Source: Chlorobium sp. | GTDB lineage: Bacteria > Bacteroidota > Chlorobiia > Chlorobiales > Chlorobiaceae | Assembly: GCA_028280025.1 (NCBI GenBank) | Contig: JANQMO010000057.1 | Coordinates: forward strand, 1-28,260 | Reading direction: 5' to 3' | DNA: 28,260 nucleotides | Translations under genes and position numbers: made by a program | Notes under the pieces: model-generated | What the model was told of the DNA's origin: nothing | What the model saw: only the letters and a program-made list of their open reading frames with translations | Database searches by the model: none | Shown here: positions 1 through 7,655 of the stretch, piece after piece | Layout: every line of letters starts with the position of its first letter | Position numbering within the stretch: position 1 is the stretch's first letter

Positions 1-31
1 ACTGGAGACTTTTTTCGAGGCAAATGAAGAT

Positions 32-59
32 AGTCGGCAGTCTTCAGTTGGCAGTCGGC
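32..59. repeat. Heptamer tandem array (AGTYGGC-type)
   Basis: Four consecutive 7-bp units are visible: AGTCGGC, AGTCTTC, AGTTGGC and AGTCGGC. The array lies in the 3' spacer of the TonB receptor gene, upstream of the 9-mer array at 112-150. It resembles the short tandemly repeated repetitive sequences described in cyanobacteria. No coding function is apparent. Confidence 0.7.
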
Positions 60-96
60 AAGTTTGTAGAGGAGAGGTTAACAGATGCCCATGATT

Positions 97-150
97 CATT
101 GAAAGGCTTTCTATAGGTCCCATAAGTCCTATAGGTCCTATAAGTCTTAT
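97..150. repeat. Dispersed 9-mer repeat, copy 1 (TATARGTCC x4)
   Basis: Four tandem 9-bp units start at 112, 121, 130 and 139, with consensus YATARGTCC. A short leader at 97-111 (cattgaaaggc followed by a T-rich stretch) precedes them, and the same leader precedes the copy at 14173. Other copies are at 6927, 14173, 16598 (inverted) and 22837. Confidence 0.8.
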
Positions 151-171
151 TGGCAGATCGAAAACATGTAG

Positions 172-208
172 TAACAAAAAAGCCGTCCCGGTTTGTTCCG
201 GGACGGCT
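172..208 (-). terminator. Rho-independent terminator of the TonB receptor gene
   Basis: A perfect 11-bp inverted repeat (AGCCGTCCCGG at 181-191, CCGGGACGGCT at 198-208) encloses a 6-nt loop. On the minus strand it is followed by a TTTTTGTT tract at 180-173. It sits 29 bp past the stop codon of the minus-strand receptor gene, the expected place for an intrinsic terminator. Confidence 0.9.
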
Positions 209-236
209 TGTGGTGGAAGGCTGTTTTTCCTATGCC

Positions 237-2729
237 TCAGTAGATAAAATCGAGGCCGAGGAGGAAGCTTCTGCCCGGGGCGCGGAACCATTCGGCTTCC
301 TCATACTGCTCGTTGGTGATGTTCTTGCAGAGAAACGAGATGCCGATATTGTCGGTCGCCTGGAATTTCGCACCGGCGTCGAAGACAACAAAGCCGCCGG
401 GATAGTTTTCTCCCTCGGGATTTGTATAGGTGCTGACAGCTTTGTATTCGCTCACATACCGTCCGTTCGTATACAGATTGAGGCGTTCGACCGCCTGCCA
501 TGACAGGGCTACCGAAGCGGTATGTTCAGGGCGGTAAGTCAGCCATTCAGGATCAGGATTCGCATCCAGTGACGGATTCTCACCCGCAACATAACTTGTG
601 TTCTTCGCATTCATATAGGCATAGGAGAGGGCGATGTTCCAGTCTGGATTTGGCTTGATGTTCAGGCTGGTTTCGATACCCCAGATCCTTGCCGTTGCAA
701 TGTTGTCATAGAAGAAGATGACAGGGAATTTGATGGGATTCTGATTAACTGATTCGATAAGATCCTCATATTCGTTCAGGTATGCAGCAACATCGAGAGA
801 CACCTTATCGTTGAAATTTTTGAAGAAACCGATCTCGTAACCGGTCATGTTCTCCTTGTCAAGAGCGGGGTTCGGATTGCCTACGAACAAGCCGGCATCG
901 CGTACGAAGCGTTCCGAAAGGGTCGGGGCACGGAAGCTTTTACCGACGGATGCGCGGAACGACAGGTCGTCGGTAGCCTTGAAATTGAACGCAAGTCTCG
1001 GACTGATGGCGTCAACAGACTGGTTCTCAATTGGATCTGTTTCGAGTGTAGTGAGGAAGGGAGGCCACGCGTATTTAAAATACGTCACTTCCTCCGCATC
1101 AATACCGCTCCAGTCGTAGCGCAGGGTGAGGAGGGCCGTCAGTTTCTCGGATATCTTGAACTCGTCCTGAACAAAAAGAGCCAGGTTTTTCTCCCGGACA
1201 TCGCCGAGTTCAATTCCTGGAACAGCCGGATCAGGAGGAAGATCGGGCCGATATTGTGTTGAAGCAAGATCAACCAGGTTTCCGTCAACGCCGAATACCA
1301 ATCTGTGCTGGTCGCTTGCCCGCCAGTCAAGCTTGAATCCTGCGCCGTAGCGATCGGTTTTGTTCTGGTTGAATTCATCCGGTACCCTCTCGTAAATATA
1401 GAATGGACTAAAGAAAGGCGGGAAATACTGGGTTGAGCCAGTTGGATTGTAATCGATTCTATATTCGTTGTGTGTATAATAGACTCTTGTATCGAGGCTT
1501 AGGTCATCGCTAAGAAGATTGACATAATTAAGCCCTACAAGAGCGTTTTTTCTTTTGACGATATCGTCTGTATAGACGTCGTCAACCAGATCGTATGCCA
1601 GTTCAGGATGGGGCACGAAGTTAATCGCTCCACCGGGTCCTGGAACCAGATCGTAAGGCCAAGTACTTACATAACCTGCTTCTGTCTGGTTGTAGAACGA
1701 GGTGAGCTGCAGGTACTGGTTCGAGTCGATATCGAAGCGAGCTTTCAGCTTGACGTCATTGAGAAGCGTCTGCGAGTTGTCGCGATAACCGTCGTCTTCG
1801 CTGTGCGTATAGAGCAGGCTGTAATTCAGCTTGTCTGTTTTATTCCCGATGCCGACATAGGTGTTCCAGAACCATGGCGTGTAATCCATTCTGTATTCAC
1901 TCTGGTCGCTGTCAGGTGTTCCATCGTAAAATCCGCCGCTGACGCCGGCCTTGACTTCGAATGTATCGGGAAGATAGCCGAAGACATTCACAACGCCGCC
2001 CATTGCAGCCGATCCATAGAGGGTCGATGCCGCACCCTTGACCACTTCAACCTTGTCGGCAGCGTTCATGTTGACGTTTGTCCAGACAATACCGCCTGTT
2101 GCCGGTGAGTTGATCGGGAAACCGTCATAGAAGGCGTTGACGCGTGTTCCGATACCGCCGCCCTGGTAGGTGTTCGAACCGCGGATCTGAACAGTTGCGG
2201 CACTGTAACCCGCAGAACGCGTTACGTTGACGCCCGGAACTGCTTCGATAACCTGGTCGAGCGAAGGATTTGGTTCTTTCTTGATTTCCTCATTCGTTAC
2301 GACCGAAGTGGTCACAGGCACCTCGAGCCTGTCCTGTTCGTAAAGGGCTGCACCGACAACGATCTCTGATGCCATCACGGTTGTCTGGCCGAGTTGTGCG
2401 TTGAGGGTCGTTGCCTGGCCTGGATTGATCGTCACCGACTGGATGAACGGTGCGTAGCCGATGGCGTTTACCTTGAGGCGGTAGGTTCCCGCCGGGATGT
2501 TCTGGATAGCGTAGTTCCCTTCGATATCGGATGCCGAGCCGAGGGTTGTGTTCTCGAGCATGGCTGAAGCCCCGATAACGGCTTCTCCGTCCGTCTTGTC
2601 CGTAATCGTTCCTTTCAGGGAGCCGGGGTCGGCTGCCTCTGCAGTAAAGGGTGTGAAGAGGAAGACAAGCAGGAACGCGGAAAGGAAATAACGTGCAAAG
2701 GGGAGCGACTGGTAGTGCTTTTTTTCCAT
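237..2729 (-). CDS. TonB-dependent outer-membrane receptor
   Basis: Encodes an 830-residue outer-membrane receptor that would import a bound ligand using TonB/ExbBD energy. Residues 1-32 form a signal peptide with a cleavage-like AEA site. Residues about 35-115 form a carboxypeptidase-regulatory-like (beta-sandwich) domain with the typical LKGTITD start and an AYxxxGY-like later part (NAIGYAPF). A plug domain follows at about 135-250, with IRG and GAASTLYGSAAMGGVVNV motifs. The rest is a beta-barrel ending in an aromatic residue (FIY). This architecture is typical of Bacteroidetes/Chlorobi receptors. No SusD-like partner, ABC transporter or recognisable riboswitch is adjacent, so the substrate (siderophore, cobalamin or another nutrient) cannot be named. 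The gene appears monocistronic, with a strong terminator. The ATG start immediately precedes the signal peptide, and no good Shine-Dalgarno site is seen. Confidence 0.93.
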   Translation of the reverse strand: MEKKHYQSLPFARYFLSAFLLVFLFTPFTAEAADPGSLKGTITDKTDGEAVIGASAMLENTTLGSASDIEGNYAIQNIPAGTYRLKVNAIGYAPFIQSVTINPGQATTLNAQLGQTTVMASEIVVGAALYEQDRLEVPVTTSVVTNEEIKKEPNPSLDQVIEAVPGVNVTRSAGYSAATVQIRGSNTYQGGGIGTRVNAFYDGFPINSPATGGIVWTNVNMNAADKVEVVKGAASTLYGSAAMGGVVNVFGYLPDTFEVKAGVSGGFYDGTPDSDQSEYRMDYTPWFWNTYVGIGNKTDKLNYSLLYTHSEDDGYRDNSQTLLNDVKLKARFDIDSNQYLQLTSFYNQTEAGYVSTWPYDLVPGPGGAINFVPHPELAYDLVDDVYTDDIVKRKNALVGLNYVNLLSDDLSLDTRVYYTHNEYRIDYNPTGSTQYFPPFFSPFYIYERVPDEFNQNKTDRYGAGFKLDWRASDQHRLVFGVDGNLVDLASTQYRPDLPPDPAVPGIELGDVREKNLALFVQDEFKISEKLTALLTLRYDWSGIDAEEVTYFKYAWPPFLTTLETDPIENQSVDAISPRLAFNFKATDDLSFRASVGKSFRAPTLSERFVRDAGLFVGNPNPALDKENMTGYEIGFFKNFNDKVSLDVAAYLNEYEDLIESVNQNPIKFPVIFFYDNIATARIWGIETSLNIKPNPDWNIALSYAYMNAKNTSYVAGENPSLDANPDPEWLTYRPEHTASVALSWQAVERLNLYTNGRYVSEYKAVSTYTNPEGENYPGGFVVFDAGAKFQATDNIGISFLCKNITNEQYEEAEWFRAPGRSFLLGLDFIY

Positions 2730-3131
2730 GACGTTCTGGTGTTAGGTAGTGTTGCTGATTATTTGCGGCGATAACTACGCGTAGGGCAGGAATGTAGATA
2801 TATCCGCAAACAGAAAGCTATCAGAATTTCATGAAAACCGCAAAAAATTACCGTGATTTTTTACAGGTATACATGCTTGTGAGGCTGTCTCAAAAGCACA
2901 GCTTAATGATTATATGTCACTACATGTCAGTTGCCAACAGAAAGTCATGCCGCCCCGTGAAATAGATGTTCGGATTTCACAGGGATGCGGCATCCATACG
3001 GTCGCTCGATAGAAAATGGAGCCCCGGAAGAAGCCCGAGGATGGCTCAAAATAAAGATACATTGCATGTCTTATGAGGCAGCTTTAAGACTTTAAGATAC
3101 GAGAGGTCAATGATGAGAGAGGAGAAGGCGG
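2730..3131. other. Non-coding spacer with REP-like hairpin
   Basis: About 400 bp lie between two minus-strand genes. No credible ORF or RNA gene was seen. It contains an imperfect hairpin (see 2944-2995) and presumably the promoter of the TonB receptor gene, which I could not pinpoint. A motif GAGGCTGTCTCAAAAG at 2881-2896 recalls transposon ends, but no matching inverted copy was found. Confidence 0.6.
2944..2995. repeat. REP-like hairpin
   Basis: An imperfect inverted repeat has outer arms ATGCCGC (2947-2953) and GCGGCAT (2987-2993) and inner arms GTGAAAT and ATTTCAC. Its ends, GTCATGCCG and CGGCATCC, match those of the hairpin at 5714-5739, which suggests one repeat family with variable interiors. 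Confidence 0.6.
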
Positions 3132-4334
3132 TCAGATAACGCCGAGCTCCTTGCCGATGGTGCTGAATTCGGTGATGACCTTGTCGAGATGTTCCTTTTC
3201 GTGGGTTGCCATGAAACTCGTCCTGAGCGCTTCGTGACCGGGCATGACCCCGGGCCGGATGAAGGCATTGACGTAGACGCCCGCGTCAAAGAGTTTTTTC
3301 CAGAACACCATGGTTTTCATCTGGTCGCCGATGACGACCGAAACAATGGCGGTGCGGGACGGCATGAGCGTGAATCCTGCGGCGTCAAGACCCTGGCGCA
3401 CGTAATCGGTGTTGACGATGAGCCGTTCGATCAGTTCGGGTTCGTTTTTGAGTATTTCCAGTGTTGTAAGGACGGCGGCGACGCTTGCCGGTGTTGGAGA
3501 GGCGCTGAAAATAAGAGATGAAGCGTTATGCTTGATGAAATTCACGACGTCCCGCTCACCAACGACGTAACCGCCGAGAGAGCCGAATGTTTTGGAGAAG
3601 GTTCCCATCATCATGTCGACCTGGTCGACCAGGTTGAATTCCGATGGCGTTCCCCGCCCGTCCCGTCCGATAACGCCGACTGCATGTGCGTCATCGAGCA
3701 GTATTCTTGCGCCGTATTTTTTTGCGATGTCGACGAGATTCGGCAGGTCGATGATTTCGCCGGATACCGAAAACACGCCGTCAGCGACGACGAGTATCCC
3801 TGCTTCTTCAGGGATAGACTGCAGAACCCTTTCGAGGTCCTCCATGGAATTATGGGCGTAACGGACGAATTTGGCCGACTGACCGACAGCCATGATGGAG
3901 GCGGCCACGAGGCTGGCGTGGTTGTCCTTGTCGCAGACAACATATTCCCCGCGCTGGACTATGGTGGGGATGATGCCCTGTCCTGTCTGGTAGCCCGTGC
4001 TGAACAGCAGGCAGCGTTCCTTTTCGAAAAAATCTGCAAGCCGTTCTTCCAGTTCGATATGCAGGTTGACGGTGCCTGTCATGTATCGTGAGCCGGAGCA
4101 GCTTGTACCGTATTTGTCGATCGCTTTGATCGAGGCGTTCTTGACCCGCTCGTCGGCAGTCAGTCCGAGATAATTGTTCGAACCGGCCATGATCAGCTTT
4201 CTGCCGCCGAACGAAACAACCGGTCCTTCAGTTTCTTCAATGGGATGAAAAAACGGGTATATACCCAATGCTTTTACTTCATCGGCAAGGGTAAAATCGT
4301 AGCACTTTTTAAAAAGGTCTTTGCGTGTACTCAC
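3132..4334 (-). CDS. Serine palmitoyltransferase-like alpha-oxoamine synthase (PLP-dependent)
   Basis: A 400-residue fold-type-I PLP enzyme of the alpha-oxoamine synthase family, which condenses an amino acid with an acyl-CoA or acyl-ACP and releases CO2. Visible landmarks are GSNNYLGL (51-58), YGTSCSGSR (75-83), the ring-stacking His139 in DNHAS, DDAHAVG (214-220) and the Schiff-base lysine K248 in GTFSKTFGSLGGY. The N-terminal pattern GIYPFF, the GSNNYLGLT stretch and the SFMATH ending resemble Bacteroidetes serine palmitoyltransferases more than BioF or Kbl, as far as I can judge by recall. A divergent NAD(P)-dependent epimerase/reductase starts 275 bp away, and enzymes of that type reduce ceramide precursors in some bacteria. 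Neither bio genes nor tdh is adjacent. Glycine C-acetyltransferase or 8-amino-7-oxononanoate synthase activity remains possible. The start is GTG, without a clear Shine-Dalgarno site. Confidence 0.8.
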   Translation of the reverse strand: MSTRKDLFKKCYDFTLADEVKALGIYPFFHPIEETEGPVVSFGGRKLIMAGSNNYLGLTADERVKNASIKAIDKYGTSCSGSRYMTGTVNLHIELEERLADFFEKERCLLFSTGYQTGQGIIPTIVQRGEYVVCDKDNHASLVAASIMAVGQSAKFVRYAHNSMEDLERVLQSIPEEAGILVVADGVFSVSGEIIDLPNLVDIAKKYGARILLDDAHAVGVIGRDGRGTPSEFNLVDQVDMMMGTFSKTFGSLGGYVVGERDVVNFIKHNASSLIFSASPTPASVAAVLTTLEILKNEPELIERLIVNTDYVRQGLDAAGFTLMPSRTAIVSVVIGDQMKTMVFWKKLFDAGVYVNAFIRPGVMPGHEALRTSFMATHEKEHLDKVITEFSTIGKELGVI

Positions 4335-4609
4335 AGGACTGGTTATTTGCTCTCAGTATGGCGGCTGCAGGCGAGCCTTGAAATCTTACATTTATATCGG
4401 ATATCGTCAAGAGAGCCCTGTTTTTAACGTGACAGAAGCTTCTTCTCATACAAGTCGGATAATGAATGTATTAAAATTTTTGGTTTTTTGGGAGATGACG
4501 CCTTCTTTTTTGCTCTCTCGTTTTCAAAGAGACGCGGGAGAAGCCGTTTCTGCCGTTGACGGAAAAGATTGTAAAGCGGCATGTTGAGTGTCAAAGGGAA
4601 AAACAGTTT
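4335..4609. other. Divergent intergenic region
   Basis: This 275-bp region separates two divergently transcribed genes and must hold both promoters. It is AT-rich around 4450-4515, with homopolymer T runs. No reliable promoter elements, riboswitch or small gene could be identified. The TTG at 4556 is in frame with the downstream gene, but the ATG at 4610 is the better start. Confidence 0.5.
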
Positions 4610-5605
4610 ATGTGTCAGACCATTCTCGTTACAGGTGCGACAGGGTTTATCGGGAGAGTTCTTGTCGAGTACCTGAAAAAAAGCGGCGATGTGCCAAGGA
4701 TTCTTGTGCGGCCGGAAAGCGACGCCGCAAAGGCTCGTGCAATGGGGGTCGAAATCCGCAAAGCCCGCTATAATGATCCCGATATGCTCCGCGAGGCTGT
4801 TCGTGGTATCGATAGCATTATCCATCTGGCCGGAGTGACCAGGTCGGCGACCAGGGAAGGATATTACCAGGGTAATGTGGTGCCGGTGAACAATCTTCTG
4901 CGTGCGTTCGTAGAAGTCAACCCCTCGCCCGGCAGATTTGTGCTTGTGTCGTCGCTTGCGGCGGCAGGCCCTGCACCGATGGCCGGGGAAGGCGTGCGGG
5001 AGGAATATCCGCCCCTGCCTGTCAGCGGTTATGGCCGAAGCAAGCTCGATGCTGAACATATCTGCCTTTCATACCGTGACACTCTGCCTGTAACCATCGT
5101 CAGGCCGCCCGCTGTCTATGGACCGGGAGACAGGGATGTCCTGCAGTTCATGCAGCTTCTCAAAAAGGGCCTGGTGCTTGGAGCGGGGGATATTGACAGG
5201 CAGCGCTTGAGCCTCATTCATGTCGAGGACCTCGTTGAGGGTATCGTCATGGCGGCCCGGTCTCCGGCAGGTATCGGGGAGACCTACTACATTACGTCTC
5301 CTGAATGGTATTCATGGGACCAGCTTGCTGCGGTTGCGGCAAAAGAACTTGGCGTGGCGTCTGTCAGAAAGATGTCCCTGCCGAAACCACTTATGAGATT
5401 AGCCGGAACAATTGCCGGGCTTGCCGGTTTCGTTACCGGAAAAACAGGGTTGTTGAATCCGGACAAGGTTAACGAGATGGTGCAGGATTACTGGATCTGT
5501 TCGCCGCAGAAAGCAGAAAGGGAGCTTGGTTTCATTGCGAAAACACCCCTTGAAGAGGGGATGCGCCGGACCATAGCATGGTATCGGGAAGAGGGGTGGC
5601 TTTAG
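4610..5605 (+). CDS. NAD(P)-dependent epimerase/dehydratase (extended SDR)
   Basis: A 331-residue extended short-chain dehydrogenase/reductase. The Rossmann nucleotide-binding motif TGATGFIG is at residues 8-15, the catalytic SS at 114-115 and the YxxxK pair at Y141/K145 (SGYGRSKLDAEH). The substrate-binding half includes RPPAVYGPGDRD (165-176) and ends with the common ELGF/TPLEEG sequence. The ATG at 4610 is preferred over an upstream in-frame TTG at 4556 because it places the Rossmann strand at the N-terminus and has AGGGA ten bases upstream. It is divergent from the serine-palmitoyltransferase-like gene. A role as a keto-sphinganine or ceramide reductase is inferred from that pairing only. 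Sugar-nucleotide or isoprenoid-type reductase roles are alternatives. An octamer repeat array begins immediately after the stop. Confidence 0.85.
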   Translation: MCQTILVTGATGFIGRVLVEYLKKSGDVPRILVRPESDAAKARAMGVEIRKARYNDPDMLREAVRGIDSIIHLAGVTRSATREGYYQGNVVPVNNLLRAFVEVNPSPGRFVLVSSLAAAGPAPMAGEGVREEYPPLPVSGYGRSKLDAEHICLSYRDTLPVTIVRPPAVYGPGDRDVLQFMQLLKKGLVLGAGDIDRQRLSLIHVEDLVEGIVMAARSPAGIGETYYITSPEWYSWDQLAAVAAKELGVASVRKMSLPKPLMRLAGTIAGLAGFVTGKTGLLNPDKVNEMVQDYWICSPQKAERELGFIAKTPLEEGMRRTIAWYREEGWL

Positions 5606-5609
5606 TGTG

Positions 5610-5641
5610 TTGAATTGTTGAGTTGTTGAACTGTTGAATTG
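5610..5641. repeat. Octamer tandem array (TTGARYTG x4)
   Basis: Four exact 8-bp steps are present: TTGAATTG, TTGAGTTG, TTGAACTG and TTGAATTG. The array starts five bases after the stop codon of the upstream gene. Related octamers in inverted orientation occupy 5793-5824 at the other edge of the same convergent spacer. Confidence 0.75.
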
Positions 5642-5713
5642 TTTTTCAGAGCGCTATTCCCCCAGTCACTCTGAGGATTGACCGGAAATCTATTCTCAAC
5701 ACAATGCCAGCAT

Positions 5714-5739
5714 GGATGCCGGATCAAGTCCGGCATGAC
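5714..5739. repeat. REP-like palindrome
   Basis: ATGCCGGA (5716-5723) and TCCGGCAT (5729-5736) form a perfect 8-bp stem with a 5-nt loop, bounded by GG and GAC. Palindromes with this core are common dispersed repeats in bacterial genomes. It could form a bidirectional 3'-end stem for the convergent genes, but there is no T tract. Confidence 0.65.
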
Positions 5740-5792
5740 TCTCGGGGCTATAGAAGATTGTGTGTTCAAACTCTTATGCTTTCAGGCATTCT

Positions 5793-5824
5793 GAACAACT
5801 CAACACTTCAACACTTCTTCAACT
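5793..5824. repeat. Inverted octamer array overlapping the holA stop
   Basis: The 8-bp units are GAACAACT, CAACACTT, CAACACTT and CTTCAACT, inverted relative to the array at 5610-5641. The last unit contains the holA stop codon and final sense codon, so the array meets the coding end exactly. Confidence 0.65.
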
Positions 5825-6874
5825 GGAGAAGTCCGGCTGAAGAAGCCTATGCATCAGCCTCAGGAGGAGGTACTTTTCGTCGGGGTAGGCTTCGAGGCCT
5901 TTCAGGGCGGCATCGGTCTGTTTCAGGGCAAGCAGGGCGTTTTCTGTTTCCCGAAGCGAAAATCTTGACGCATAGTCCCGGTAATTCTTTGCGAAATATT
6001 CCTGCTTGCCGTACATGCCGAGAAGTTTCGCTGTTTCGGCCTGGGAGAGGCCCCGCGTGTCCGGAGAGTGCAGTTTCCATATCCGGGTGAAAAAGGTCGT
6101 GAGGTAGCGGACTATATTCATGAGCCCGTCTTTCTGTCCTTCCCGCTCCATGATCATCAGGGAAATGCCGCTGCATTGCCGCAGGTTTTTAGCGGCAAGG
6201 ATTTTTTCAAGCTCAAAGACATTGTACTGTTTCGATATGCCGACACATGCATACACGTCTGTGCTGGTGATGCTCTTTTCTCCGCTTCTGGACGACGCAT
6301 ACAGTATCAGCTTTTCGGTCTCCCTCGCTATTTCACGGGCAGAGGCCTGAATGTAGGTGCTGAATGCCTTGAGCGCTTCGGGTTCGAATTCCCACCCTTG
6401 CTGAAGCGCCTTTTCTGAAGCAAACTGGTCGGGATTGCGGATAGGGGGGAAGTTGTGACGGTATGGCTCAAGCTCGCTGAAAGGGGATTTTTTTGCGTTT
6501 TTTCTGTCGATCTGGTCAGCGTCAAGGATCAGTGTCGTTGACGCTGCAGGTTTGCTGAGGTAATGGAGAAACCGTTCGAGATGCAGCTTCTGTTTCTCTG
6601 CGGAACCAGGTTTTCTGGTCTTTTCGAACTGTTTGACGACGACCACTTTCCGGATTGTGAACATGGGTATTTCCAATGCCGTCGATACGATCTCTCCCAG
6701 CGTCGTGTCCTGCCCGTACAGCACGGTGGTATTGATGGCCGCTTCGTCATCGGTTGGAAAAACATGTTTCCTGATGAGGTCGGTCATTTCCTCCTTCAGG
6801 TAGCTTTCCGGGCCATCAAAAAAATAGACAGGATCGATCCTGCCTGCAGAAATATCTTTACGGAGCTTTTTCAT
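5819..6874 (-). CDS. holA: DNA polymerase III subunit delta
   Basis: A 351-residue protein matching the clamp-loader delta subunit, which opens the beta sliding clamp during DNA replication. The N-terminal region (about 15-40) reads DPVYFFDGPESYLKEEM, the family's characteristic opening with a degenerate P-loop region and no functional Walker A. Further family-like stretches include FTIRKVVVVKQFEK (about 74-87) and a C-terminal helical domain with LLRLMHRLLQ. The length is typical. The ATG at 6874 is chosen; a TTG directly in front of it (6877) is the only other close start. It lies downstream of ssb on the same strand, with a 138-bp spacer containing a 9-mer repeat. Its stop codon lies within an octamer repeat array. 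Confidence 0.9.
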   Translation of the reverse strand: MKKLRKDISAGRIDPVYFFDGPESYLKEEMTDLIRKHVFPTDDEAAINTTVLYGQDTTLGEIVSTALEIPMFTIRKVVVVKQFEKTRKPGSAEKQKLHLERFLHYLSKPAASTTLILDADQIDRKNAKKSPFSELEPYRHNFPPIRNPDQFASEKALQQGWEFEPEALKAFSTYIQASAREIARETEKLILYASSRSGEKSITSTDVYACVGISKQYNVFELEKILAAKNLRQCSGISLMIMEREGQKDGLMNIVRYLTTFFTRIWKLHSPDTRGLSQAETAKLLGMYGKQEYFAKNYRDYASRFSLRETENALLALKQTDAALKGLEAYPDEKYLLLRLMHRLLQPDFSS

Positions 6875-6926
6875 CAAGTGATTTCTATATGCAGTGAGCC
6901 GGTAGAGAAGATTCTTAAAGAATTTC

Positions 6927-6962
6927 TATAGGTCCCATACGTCCTATAGGACCTATAAAAGA
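6927..6962. repeat. Dispersed 9-mer repeat, copy 2
   Basis: Four tandem 9-bp units start at 6927 (TATAGGTCC), 6936 (CATACGTCC), 6945 (TATAGGACC) and 6954 (degenerate). They lie in the spacer between the ssb stop and the holA start. This copy would be transcribed if the two genes share a message. Confidence 0.75.
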
Positions 6963-7012
6963 AATGCCGCATGTCGCAAAGTTCACTGAAAACAGCAATC
7001 ACAGTCCGACAA

Positions 7013-7489
7013 TCAAAACGGCAAATCGTCTTTGTCCTGTTCGGAACTATCTCCTCCTTTTTCCTGGAGGTCATTGCCAATTGGCGAGTTCTGTGCCGGC
7101 TGCTGCTGATAGGACGATGAACCGCTGTCGAATCCCTGGCCACCCTGGTCCCTGCCGGAACCAAGCATCTGCATGTCGGTACAGACGATCTCCGTCGTAT
7201 ATTTTTTTTCTCCGGTCCTGTTATCGTCCCAGCTTCTGGTCTGCAGCCGCCCTTCAATATAGACCTGCCGTCCTTTTTTCAGATACTGGTTACAGATTTC
7301 GGCCAGTTTTCCCCAGGCGACAATACGGTGCCATTCGGTTCTTTCCTGCAGATTGCCGCTGCTGTCCTTGAAATTTTCATTGGTGGCAATGGTGAAGTTG
7401 ACGACCGACTGCCCTGACGTGGTTACACGCATTTCGGGATCGGTTCCGAGATGCCCTATAAGCATTGCTTTGTTGAGTCCGCGTGCCAT
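7013..7489 (-). CDS. ssb: Single-stranded DNA-binding protein
   Basis: A 158-residue SSB that coats single-stranded DNA in replication, recombination and repair. The N-terminal OB fold (about 4-110) carries LNKAMLIGHLGTDPEMR, the two aromatic residues W53 and W59 in the TEWHRIVAWGKLAE motif, and YIEGRLQTRSW. A Gly/Gln/Ser-rich linker follows. The acidic tail KDDLPF (153-158) is the conserved partner-binding tip. The length is within the normal range. The start is ATG with a purine-rich upstream stretch (GAAAGAAAC). Upstream, at 7559-7584, is a small inverted repeat that may be regulatory. A GSB-type single ssb near holA is functionally coherent. Confidence 0.97.
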   Translation of the reverse strand: MARGLNKAMLIGHLGTDPEMRVTTSGQSVVNFTIATNENFKDSSGNLQERTEWHRIVAWGKLAEICNQYLKKGRQVYIEGRLQTRSWDDNRTGEKKYTTEIVCTDMQMLGSGRDQGGQGFDSGSSSYQQQPAQNSPIGNDLQEKGGDSSEQDKDDLPF

Positions 7490-7558
7490 GTTTCTTTCTT
7501 TTTCTTGTATGATGTTGATAAGATGTTCGACTGTATAACTTTCTGTGTTTCCATTGCC

Positions 7559-7584
7559 TATAGCGGCATGCCCTGGCAGCTATA
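7559..7584. promoter_or_regulatory. Inverted repeat upstream of ssb
   Basis: TATAGC (7559-7564) and GCTATA (7579-7584) form a perfect 6-bp dyad separated by 14 nt, 70 bp upstream of the ssb start. It could be an operator or a leader hairpin. No known Chlorobi regulator site can be matched. Confidence 0.25.
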
Positions 7585-7655
7585 ATCTAATGCTGTAATC
7601 ATATTTTTTTCTGCGGGCAAATGATGCAAAGCAGTTTCTTGCGTGTTTGCGGTAG

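Noticed and set aside
112..150. CRISPR-like array in the regularly repeated 9-mers
   Set aside because: Units are 9 bp with no spacers and no cas genes. These are simple tandem repeats.
2881..2896. Possible transposon terminal repeat GAGGCTGTCTCAAAAG
   Set aside because: It resembles ends of some insertion sequences, but no inverted partner, target duplication or transposase remnant is present nearby.
2730..2900. Cobalamin riboswitch or iron-regulator box upstream of the TonB receptor
   Set aside because: I looked for B12-box-like and Fur-like palindromes and found none that fit.
4424..5059. 211-codon minus-strand open frame opposite the SDR gene at 4610
   Set aside because: The SDR has Rossmann and YxxxK motifs. 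The antisense frame has no start signal or domain.
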